NCBI GenBank assembly: GCA_016177345.1
Contig: JACOVM010000085.1
Coordinates: 1-10,452, forward strand
DNA from: Candidatus Woesearchaeota archaeon
GTDB lineage: Archaea > Nanobdellota > Nanobdellia > Woesearchaeales > UBA12501
DNA: 10,452 bases
Reading direction: 5' to 3'
In this document: positions 1 to 5,152 of the stretch, in pieces
Numbering within the stretch: the first letter of the stretch is position 1
How the letters are laid out: each line of letters starts with the position of its first letter
The notes under the pieces: model-generated
The model's input: the letters and a program-made list of their open reading frames with translations, nothing else
What the model was told of the DNA's origin: nothing
Database searches by the model: none
Program-made: the position numbers and the translations under genes

Positions 1-313
1 CTGTTTCAGCATCCCATACAGGGTATGATATAGAGGGCGAGTTTTGCGTGGCCCCTCCCAGCTGTACATCCGCAGCCCAAAGGCATGATTCCAGGGGCTG
101 GTGCAAAGTTCGTGTTCGCCATTACTTTTGGGGTTATGAGCCAAAATTCGCATCGCTTCTGTTTCAGCATCCCATACAGGGTATGATATAGAGGGCGAGT
201 TTTGCGTGGCCCCTCCCTGTTGTATCTTCACAGCACAATGACATGATTCAGGGACCTGCACAAAACTCTGAGTCGTCATTTTTTATGGGGTTCTGAGCGA
301 AGCTCAGAACCCC
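1..313. repeat. Tandem ~158-nt structured repeat, two units
   Basis: Two head-to-tail units start at 1 and 159. Their first 59 nt (1-59 and 159-217) are identical, including a CATAC-AGG-GTATG mini-hairpin. The remaining ~100 nt are clearly related but diverged. In each unit the end of the conserved part pairs with the diverged part. In unit 1, 38-56 pairs with 93-112, with wobbles and a bulge, around an inner GCTG/CAGC stem (61-64 with 73-76). In unit 2, 196-214 pairs with 250-268, including GAGTTTTG/CAAAACTC, around an inner TGTTG/CAGCA stem (218-222 with 231-235). Base changes in the 3' arm therefore keep the fold. No ORF of note crosses the region. The array may continue left of the window, because base 1 is also the first base of the repeat. 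Its function is unknown; a structured RNA or an extragenic repeat family are the main options. Confidence 0.75.
287..313. terminator. Perfect 12-bp hairpin with GAA loop
   Basis: GGGGTTCTGAGC (287-298), loop GAA (299-301) and GCTCAGAACCCC (302-313) form a perfect stem. The diverged counterpart in the first 158-nt unit (from about 131) keeps only the left arm in recognisable form. A similar GAGC-AAA-GC hairpin precedes the second array copy at 1081-1103, so the hairpin looks like the leading element of a repeated cassette. A terminator role is possible but there is no T-tract directly after it on either strand. Function is inferred; the structure is seen directly. Confidence 0.5.
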
Positions 314-565
314 AATCCTGCACGTCAATGTAGTTGTACCTAAGGATGAATTTTCTTAAAAAGCAACGACTTTTCAACCTGATACAGCAGTATAGTTATG
401 CAAATAAGGGTTGAAAAGTCGTTGAAAGCTATAGCATTTTCTTTCCGATACGGTGTTGTAGTTGCGCTAAAGAGGAAAGAAAAGGCATTGAAAGCCTTGA
501 CGTTTTATCCGATACATCAATATAGTTGTGTAATGAGGAAGGAAACTGCACTGTAAGAAAACGCA
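314..565. repeat. Hairpin array, copy 1 (units A-B-C-D), conserved loop with variable paired stems
   Basis: Four units have loop starts at 319 (A), 381 (B), 447 (C) and 511 (D), a period of 62-66 nt. The loop consensus is GATAC, six or so variable bases, TGTAGTTGYGC, then an A-rich end. The loop is closed by a stem whose sequence changes from unit to unit. B has AACGACTTTTCAACC (365-379) pairing with 409-423, 15 bp perfect. C has TTTTCTTTCC (437-446) pairing with 474-483, 10 bp perfect. D has TTTTATCC (503-510) pairing with 537-544, with one mismatch and two wobbles. A has only ATCC/GGAT (315-318 with 344-347). Within the loop, TAC and GTA can form a small inner stem in several units. The linker after C holds another small hairpin (AAGGC...GCCTT). 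The array lies just downstream of the uS12 stop codon, on the opposite strand if read in this orientation. No protein function is seen. Confidence 0.85.
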
Positions 566-568
566 TTT

Positions 569-1006
569 TTATTTTCGTGCTTTTTCAATTCTTCCTTTGA
601 GAAGTGCGTCAAGGGATTGGTCATTAACCTTAATGACTTGCCATCTCACGCCAGGAATATCTCCTTTCGCTCGGCCCATTCGCCCGCCAATGCATTCCAC
701 AATAACTTCATCGTGCTCATCCATAAGCTTAATTGCGCCGGTTCCTGGAGCGAAAGCAGTTACTTGTTTTCCGTTTTTGACAAGCTGAATTCTTACACAT
801 TTTCTCATTGCAGAATTTGGCTGTCGCGCTTCCAACTCCTTCTTTTCAAGAATAATCCCCTTTGCTTGAGAAGCACCTTCTAGTGGGTCTGATTTTTCCT
901 TGAGACGAAGCGTTCGCTTACGGAATTGTCGATGAAGCCACTGGCTTTTTCGCCGTCGTTTAGCGAGTTTCTTCCCCGCAGCAAGCCCATTTGATTTATG
1001 ACCCAT
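569..1006 (-). CDS. rpsL: 30S ribosomal protein uS12, archaeal type
   Basis: This is the decoding-centre protein of the small ribosomal subunit. The 145-residue length suits archaeal uS12 (eukaryotic S23), which is longer than the bacterial form. Recognisable parts are the basic N-terminus (GKKLAKRRRK, residues 11-20), KEKSDPLEGA (36-45), the decoding loop with RQPNSAMRKC (61-70, P63-N64-S65-A66), VKNGKQVTAFAPG (76-88), DEHDEVIVECIGGR (96-109) and GDIPGV (115-120). The ATG at 1004-1006 has no Shine-Dalgarno sequence but has a TATA box at the distance expected for a leaderless message. In most archaea this gene lies next to uS7 and elongation factor genes. Here no gene follows within the 568 nt to the window edge, and both flanks carry copies of the same hairpin array. 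Confidence 0.97.
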   Translation of the reverse strand: MGHKSNGLAAGKKLAKRRRKSQWLHRQFRKRTLRLKEKSDPLEGASQAKGIILEKKELEARQPNSAMRKCVRIQLVKNGKQVTAFAPGTGAIKLMDEHDEVIVECIGGRMGRAKGDIPGVRWQVIKVNDQSLDALLKGRIEKARK

Positions 1007-1026
1007 ATTTGCAAGGATTTGACTGG

Positions 1027-1041
1027 GGTTTATAAAGGTTA
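1027..1041 (-). promoter_or_regulatory. TATA/BRE promoter of uS12
   Basis: Read on the minus strand, TAACC precedes TTTATAAA (box at 1029-1036). Transcription would start about 25 nt downstream, at roughly 1006-1010, which is at or just before the ATG. This fits the lack of a Shine-Dalgarno sequence and supports leaderless translation. Confidence 0.75.
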
Positions 1042-1078
1042 CGTCCGATGAGTTTAGAGTTTGGAATGGAGAGCTTTG

Positions 1079-1295
1079 GGGGCTCCGAGCAAAGCGAGGA
1101 GCCTCCTCCTACACATCGATGTAGTTGTACCAACGGATGATTATTCTTAAAAAACAATGACTTTTCTTTCCGATACGGTGTTGTAGTTGCGCTAAAGAGG
1201 AAAGAAAAGGCATTGAAAGCCTTGACATTTTACCCGATACTTCGATGTAGTTGTGCAAAAGAGGGTAAAAAAAATGCACTGGGCGAAACATTTAA
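1079..1295. repeat. Hairpin array, copy 2 (hairpin then units A'-C'-D')
   Basis: This is a second copy of the cassette at 287-565, in the same orientation. It begins with a hairpin (GGCTCC 1081-1086 with GGAGCC 1098-1103, inner GC-AAA-GC). Unit A' has its loop from 1110 with a weak TCC/GGA stem. Unit C' pairs 1162-1171 with 1199-1208, and 1162-1226 is identical to 437-501 over 65 nt. Unit D' pairs TTTTACCC (1228-1235) with GGGTAAAA (1263-1270), 8 bp perfect. D and D' differ in the stem, yet D' restores full pairing. Unit B has no counterpart here; A' runs straight into C' through a shared GACTTTT. Homology to copy 1 fades after TGCACTG and a GAAAC(G)CATTT-like end. The array ends about 40 bp before the lipoprotein start, so it could lie in or next to that gene's promoter. 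Confidence 0.85.
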
Positions 1296-1326
1296 TAACT
1301 CTTTCACTTGTAAAATAATGAGAGGT
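1290..1326 (+). promoter_or_regulatory. Probable TATA box and ribosome binding site of the lipoprotein gene
   Basis: ATTTAATAA at about 1290-1298 could act as a TATA box giving a start near 1320. GAGAGGT (1320-1326), seven bases before the ATG, is a good Shine-Dalgarno match. The leader would be short, and the hairpin array would then lie upstream of the transcript rather than in it, unless transcription begins further upstream. Confidence 0.45.
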
Positions 1327-1333
1327 AATATCT

Positions 1334-2548
1334 ATGCAGTTGCATATTAAAAAAAGAGGGGTTCTATTTCAAGGTCTTTTCTTAGTTCTCATCCTTGGTG
1401 GAAGTGTTCTTCTCAATGGCTGTGGCCCTATTCCCTTTGACATTGTTCAGAAAGTGATTATCCAACCTCAAGATGATTCAGGCTCTTCGCCAGATCAACC
1501 ATCGCTGATACGAAAGCCTCTTCCTCAACAGCAAGAAGTGGAACAGAAAGGATCTTCCTCAAATGGGGGAAATGGGGCATCAAGCGGATCCCCTCCACCA
1601 GAAGCACCAGTACTAACAACCCCCACTGTCCCATCAGTTAATTCAGAAAATGAGCCTGATTCAAGATATTCTTGGCCTGGTGTTCCAAGTTCAGCAAGCT
1701 TACCTGACCCAGCTCTATCTGGAACAGAAGGGCCTGCACCAACTGCAGTGAATAGGCAACCCCAAGTCCAACCCCCTCCACGAGCCCCACCACCCCTTAC
1801 AGTTTCTGGTACGTCTGGAACAACGTCACCAACAACGACAACCCCAAGTACCGAACCAACTATGGCAGTATCTACTTATGATAATTACCCGATAACATCT
1901 AGTAAAGTTTCCCCATCTAATCCAGATGTAGGAGAGCTCTTTGAGGTTACGATAAACGCAGAAGATGTTGAAGGGCTTCGATTGTTATCATGGCAGTCAT
2001 CAAAACCGCTCTCTGCAGGAAGCAGTGGGTCATTTAACTGCAGTGGCCAGAAGAAATGTTCCCATACCTGGATGCTTTCTGCCCTAGAATCTGGAACGCA
2101 ACAGCTCACCTTATCTGTAACTGATACCTCAACGCGCAGCCCATGGAGCATTCCCATAGAACTCAACGTGTACCCTGCTCGGACCACAACATCTTACCCC
2201 ACTTCTCCATCTTATCAAAATACAGGCACAACTTCTCCCTCAACAAGTACGTATACCCCTGGATCAGCAGGGTCGATAAGTAGGACCTCTAATACAACGT
2301 CTGGCACGACTACCGGTACCACAACAGGCACCACCTCTGGCACGACATCCACCAGCCAAACAGGGAGTACATCCACAAGCCCCGGATCATGCTCAACGAG
2401 ATATGATTGTAGGACTGGACAGATCTGCAGAAGTGGGCGATGTGTTGATGTTGAATGCACATCAAGTTCCCAATGTGGTACGTGCCAGCGATGCTCTGAC
2501 TATCAATGTAGGTCTTGTGGCTATGGGCCATATGGATGCTATTGTTAA
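1334..2548 (+). CDS. Cys-rich, Ser/Thr/Pro-rich surface lipoprotein
   Basis: This 404-residue protein is probably anchored outside the cell membrane by a lipid. The signal peptide spans residues 1-29 with lipobox L27-N-G-C30. Residues 31-188 are a low-complexity Pro/Ser/Thr/Gln/Gly linker. Residues about 189-281 look like an Ig-like or PKD-like beta-sandwich (KVSPSNPDVGELFEVTINA, later LTLSVTDTSTRSPW), with a likely disulfide C236-C242. Residues 285-351 are a Thr/Ser/Gly linker with repeated GTT units. Residues 353-404 hold 12 cysteines in a compact module (CSTRYDCRTGQIC, GRCVDVEC and similar) suggesting a disulfide knot. The start is supported by GAGAGGT. No family name can be given with confidence. 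Adhesion or surface binding is inferred from architecture only. The stop overlaps a possible small ORF that leads into nucS. Confidence 0.85.
   Translation: MQLHIKKRGVLFQGLFLVLILGGSVLLNGCGPIPFDIVQKVIIQPQDDSGSSPDQPSLIRKPLPQQQEVEQKGSSSNGGNGASSGSPPPEAPVLTTPTVPSVNSENEPDSRYSWPGVPSSASLPDPALSGTEGPAPTAVNRQPQVQPPPRAPPPLTVSGTSGTTSPTTTTPSTEPTMAVSTYDNYPITSSKVSPSNPDVGELFEVTINAEDVEGLRLLSWQSSKPLSAGSSGSFNCSGQKKCSHTWMLSALESGTQQLTLSVTDTSTRSPWSIPIELNVYPARTTTSYPTSPSYQNTGTTSPSTSTYTPGSAGSISRTSNTTSGTTTGTTTGTTSGTTSTSQTGSTSTSPGSCSTRYDCRTGQICRSGRCVDVECTSSSQCGTCQRCSDYQCRSCGYGPYGCYC
2301..2348 (+). repeat. In-frame GTT(T/S) codon repeats
   Basis: Near-repeats of GGCACGACT, GGTACCACA and GGCACCACC encode Gly-Thr-Thr-Thr/Ser units in the linker before the Cys-rich module. 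Such tracts often vary in copy number between strains and make an extended, probably glycosylated, stalk (inference). Confidence 0.6.
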
Positions 2549-2648
2549 ACGATTGTTCTTTTTATTGCTAATTTTTATTGCTATCCTTCTCGTTTCATCT
2601 AGAATCCCAAAATCATTAAAAAATAACACGTTCTTCTCAAGAGAATGA
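2532..2648 (+). CDS. Possible 38-residue single-span membrane peptide
   Basis: The ORF begins MDAIVKRL and continues as one strongly hydrophobic stretch (about residues 8-22, LFFLLLIFIAILLVS), then a basic tail RIPKSLKNN. The start lies inside the last codons of the lipoprotein gene, and the stop TGA overlaps the ATG of nucS. This is the geometry of translational coupling across all three genes. No clear Shine-Dalgarno sequence precedes its ATG. It may be a genuine small membrane protein or only AT-rich chance coding; with no homology evidence the call is tentative. Confidence 0.4.
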   Translation: MDAIVKRLFFLLLIFIAILLVSSRIPKSLKNNTFFSRE

Positions 2649-3424
2649 GTAAAAAAGAGGGATTGGATAAGAAAGAGCAATTCATCGCAGAGATGGCAGC
2701 AGCGCTTCAACGAAGAGAAACAATCGTGGTTGGTGCTGATTGTGAAGTAATGTACAGTGGACGAGCAGAAACTCTTCTTCCCCCGGGAGAACGCTTGATC
2801 ATGATTAAAGAAGATGGCACTCTTCTTGTCCATCAGCCTCATGGCAGTGCCCCTATTAATTATATGAAGGAAAGTTCATCTCATCGCTTTGTTGTTGAAA
2901 ATGACAATCTTTACATCAAAAGCCAGAATCAGGTTCTTCATGAATATTTAGATATTCTTCTTGCAAAAGTTCATTTTTTTCACTCCGCAAAACTCTCTGA
3001 CGGGCAGAAACTGCAGTTAACTGGAAATGAAAAAGACATGGCAAACATGATCGCCGCTAACCCGGCTATCGTTGAAGAAGGCCTAAAGCTTGTTGGGCAA
3101 GAAGAGCAAACAAAGTACGGCTTTATTGACGTGTTATGCTACGATGCTCAAGGCCTTCTTGTCGTCATCGAATGCAAGAGGTACAAGGCAGACTTTCAGG
3201 CGGTCAGCCAGCTGAGAAGATATGTTGAACGGCTGAAAGGCATGAAAGGGCTTGCTCGAGTCCGGGGCATTCTGGCAGCCCCGGCGATTACCACAAATGC
3301 TGCCAAGATGCTGCATGATTTTGGATTTTCTTTTGCCATTGTCCAAGCGCCAAAATACAAGGAACGATTGAGGAAGAGCCAGAAAAGCCTTGGTGAATTT
3401 GAAAATAATGTTGAAAACGATTAA
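2645..3424 (+). CDS. nucS: Endonuclease NucS/EndoMS (mismatch-specific)
   Basis: NucS/EndoMS cleaves both strands at mismatched bases and is the non-canonical mismatch repair nuclease of many archaea and actinobacteria; earlier work also described action on branched DNA. The 259-residue protein has the two-domain plan. The N-terminal DNA-binding domain includes AETLLPPGERLIMIKEDGTLLVHQP (from residue 41). The C-terminal RecB-like nuclease has GFID (D162), VVIECKR (E176, K178) and QLRRY (189-193), the D...ExK metal site, followed by RVRGILAAPAIT. Near the C-terminus, QKSLGEF (246-252) fits the QxxLxxF core of a PCNA-interacting peptide, as expected for NucS working at replication forks. The ATG at 2645 overlaps the upstream small ORF stop, so expression probably depends on the lipoprotein promoter. 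No strong terminator follows. Confidence 0.95.
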   Translation: MSKKEGLDKKEQFIAEMAAALQRRETIVVGADCEVMYSGRAETLLPPGERLIMIKEDGTLLVHQPHGSAPINYMKESSSHRFVVENDNLYIKSQNQVLHEYLDILLAKVHFFHSAKLSDGQKLQLTGNEKDMANMIAANPAIVEEGLKLVGQEEQTKYGFIDVLCYDAQGLLVVIECKRYKADFQAVSQLRRYVERLKGMKGLARVRGILAAPAITTNAAKMLHDFGFSFAIVQAPKYKERLRKSQKSLGEFENNVEND

Positions 3425-3451
3425 TGTTGAAAGTAATTTTGAAAAGAAAGG

Positions 3452-3463
3452 CATATAAATACC
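3452..3463 (+). promoter_or_regulatory. TATA box of the sigma-like gene
   Basis: CATATAAATACC, preceded by a purine-rich GAAAAGAAAGG that could be a BRE, is a good archaeal TATA element. A start about 25 nt on (near 3480) would include the AGGTG Shine-Dalgarno sequence at 3487-3491 in the message. Confidence 0.65.
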
Positions 3464-3497
3464 TGGTATTATCCGTACCCATTCTTAGGTGCTGAAT

Positions 3498-3518
3498 ATG
3501 CGAAGATATCGACAATGA
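3498..3518 (+). other. Six-codon upstream ORF (MRRYRQ) with its own ribosome binding site
   Basis: AGGTG (3487-3491) sits six bases before ATG 3498. The ORF reads M-R-R-Y-R-Q and ends with TGA at 3516-3518. It is in the same frame as the sigma-like gene, whose first usable codon, TTG 3519, follows the TGA directly. The best ribosome binding site therefore serves the short ORF, not the long one. It may be a leader peptide with reinitiation, an in-frame stop that is read through, or a mutation or assembly error. Confidence 0.5.
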
Positions 3519-4700
3519 TTGAATGGGTTATATGCTGATAGGCCAACTGCTGTTTCTCTTCAAAGAAAGCAGCACCTTAATATTCCACACCATGAATTAT
3601 CTGATCTTCTCAAGACCTATGTTGATGGGGGAAGGGCAGATGCCTTATTGCGAGAGTGCATTATTCGCTCTCACTTTCAGTTTGTGATAGCTATTGCAAA
3701 AAGATTTGATAATGGGGATGATTCTTTTTTTGGAGAGCTTCTTGCCGAAGGAAATACAGGCTTGCTGCGCGCCCTCTCCACCTTTGATCCTTCCCGTGGC
3801 CTACGATTTAATACCTACGCCCATTTTTGGGTATACACACGTGTTCAACGCTACTCCCTTCGCGCTTCAAAGATACTTAGCGGCATTGATCCCTTTGAGC
3901 AATTTGCGTTTAGCAATTTTAGCATGATTGAAGCTACTGTTGTTGAAGGCAATGAAAAAGTCCAGCAATTGGCTGATGTGCTAGGGGTTTCTCCTCACCG
4001 CATTTATGAAACATATCATTCGTTCCATCCTGTTTCTCTTGACGCAAAAAGAGACTCTGGCGAAACTGACTATTCCTTTCATGACCTCCTCCTGACCCCA
4101 GACGAAAGTGAGGAACATTCTCCCGAACACATCATAAGCCTTCATCGCCTCAGAAATGCGTTCCTTACGTTTCGAGAAGGCCTTACTCCACGAGAGCAGC
4201 ATCTTTTTGACAATTTTATGTATCCAGGAGATGGCGATGAGACACTAGATGATATTGGAGAGAAGTATGACATAAACACCAAAACACTGGGGCAAGAGAA
4301 AGCTCAGCTTTATCAGCGCCTTCGCATTTATCTTCGAGAACAGCGCCTTCATGTTGACCTTCCAAGATACAATGAATTAGATGGCATCCCCCCTCAGGTG
4401 GCAGGCTATTCTTCTGAAGAACTATCTGACCGTATCAGACGGTCTCTCGGAGAATTTGGGCATCATTTGCTCTTTGAAAAAGATGGTGGCATGGAGCTTG
4501 CACGGCATGTTGTGTTTCGGCATAATGTGAATCCTTACGATCCCCGCCCTGAAGCGCCATTACGCATTCTTTCCAAGCTTTTGAGCGTATCTCGATCATG
4601 GCTGCGTGATACACAAACGAAGCTGGTTATTCGTGCAGAAGATTATCTTGAACAACAGGGCCTGCCACCTAACTTTTATGATTTTGGCCCGAAAGAATAA
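3519..4700 (+). CDS. Sigma-70-like factor with extra C-terminal HTH
   Basis: The 393 residues match the layout of a primary/alternative bacterial sigma factor. Region 1.2/2.1 spans about 25-62 (LLRECIIRSHFQFVIAIAKRF). Region 2.2 is ELLAEGNTGLLRALSTFDPSRG (73-94), keeping E77 and N79 at core-binding positions. Region 2.3 is LRFNTYAHFWVYTRVQR (95-111), with W104 kept but the -10-reading Gln position changed to Thr. Region 3-like residues are 142-195 (KVQQLADVLGVS, then VSLDAK). Region 4-like residues are about 205-275 (LTPREQHLF, ETLDDIGEKYDI, then the recognition helix). A further segment at 325-378 (LARHVVFRH, LRILSKLLSVSRSWLRDTQTKL) resembles another region-4 HTH. No in-frame ATG occurs before about residue 136, so TTG 3519 is the only plausible start. 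Archaeal RNA polymerase uses TBP/TFB, so the role is unknown. Confidence 0.85.
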   Translation: MNGLYADRPTAVSLQRKQHLNIPHHELSDLLKTYVDGGRADALLRECIIRSHFQFVIAIAKRFDNGDDSFFGELLAEGNTGLLRALSTFDPSRGLRFNTYAHFWVYTRVQRYSLRASKILSGIDPFEQFAFSNFSMIEATVVEGNEKVQQLADVLGVSPHRIYETYHSFHPVSLDAKRDSGETDYSFHDLLLTPDESEEHSPEHIISLHRLRNAFLTFREGLTPREQHLFDNFMYPGDGDETLDDIGEKYDINTKTLGQEKAQLYQRLRIYLREQRLHVDLPRYNELDGIPPQVAGYSSEELSDRIRRSLGEFGHHLLFEKDGGMELARHVVFRHNVNPYDPRPEAPLRILSKLLSVSRSWLRDTQTKLVIRAEDYLEQQGLPPNFYDFGPKE

Positions 4701-4795
4701 TCATTTTAATTGGGTTAGCACATAACAAGGTTAGTACAGCCCAATTATTTTCCTTAAACTTATTTTCCTTAAGCCACGATTACCTTAACCCACGA
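4701..4795 (+). terminator. Convergent intergenic region with hairpin and T-rich direct repeats
   Basis: TAATTGGG (4707-4714) and CCCAATTA (4740-4747) form an 8-bp stem around a 25-nt loop, followed by T-rich sequence, so it could end transcription of the sigma-like gene. The rest contains two exact TTATTTTCCTTAA copies (4745-4757, 4760-4772) and two CCACGATTA copies (4774-4782, 4790-4798). The latter reach into the end of the convergent DUF2304 gene. Confidence 0.5.
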
Positions 4796-5152
4796 TTATT
4801 TTCTCTTTCTCCGCACACTGCTCTCTCGTTCCAGCGCTATAATTCGCACTAGCTTCGTCACATTCTGGTCTACTGCATCAAGCTTCACATAGAGCCTAAA
4901 GACAAGATAGAATAAAAGGGTGATTCCTACATAGATTGCAATGTCGACACCACGGCTGACGCCAGCGCGCAACGCTATCATCGTCATGACTCCTGGAACG
5001 AAAAGGACAACGAGAACTCCAATCCACACGGCAGTCCAGAAAAGGAATTCAGCAATGCTGATTTGCTTGTCCCGAAGGCGAAGAATAACTCTACTGAGGG
5101 CGAACAGGACAAACACAACGATAATGATCTGCAGGATAATCATGGTTTTCAA
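4796..5152 (-). CDS. DUF2304 membrane protein
   Basis: This is a small membrane protein of 118 residues with an N-terminal helix (MIILQIIIVVFVLFALSRV), a second and third helix around FLFWTAVWIGVLVVLFVPG and IAIYVGITLLFYLVFRLYV, and a basic C-terminal tail ending RRKRK. The pattern SRVILRLRDKQISIAEFLFW is typical of DUF2304, whose members are regularly found beside GT2 polyprenyl-phosphate glycosyltransferases and may help anchor or support them. Two starts are possible: TTG at 5152, whose second base begins the TGA of the upstream glycosyltransferase gene (TTGA overlap), or ATG at 5143, three codons later. The overlap points to translational coupling in a two-gene operon. Confidence 0.85.
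   Translation of the reverse strand: MKTMIILQIIIVVFVLFALSRVILRLRDKQISIAEFLFWTAVWIGVLVVLFVPGVMTMIALRAGVSRGVDIAIYVGITLLFYLVFRLYVKLDAVDQNVTKLVRIIALERESSVRRKRK

Noticed and set aside
314..565. CRISPR array
   Set aside because: The repeats are ~64-nt units whose conserved part is a loop and whose stems vary but pair. There are no identical short repeats with unrelated spacers of uniform length, and no cas genes nearby.
314..1295. Integron attC sites
   Set aside because: attC sites conserve the end boxes and vary the loop; here the loop is conserved and the ends vary. No integron integrase gene is seen in the window.
2462..2842. Minus-strand 126-residue ORF across the lipoprotein-nucS junction
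   Set aside because: It overlaps the NucS N-terminal coding region in antisense and shows no domain or promoter of its own.
3519..4700. Bacterial contamination explaining the sigma-like gene
   Set aside because: The gene sits between NucS and a GT2/DUF2304 pair on the same contig, with an archaeal-type TATA box, and codon use looks similar to its neighbours by eye. A chimeric assembly cannot be fully excluded without reads.
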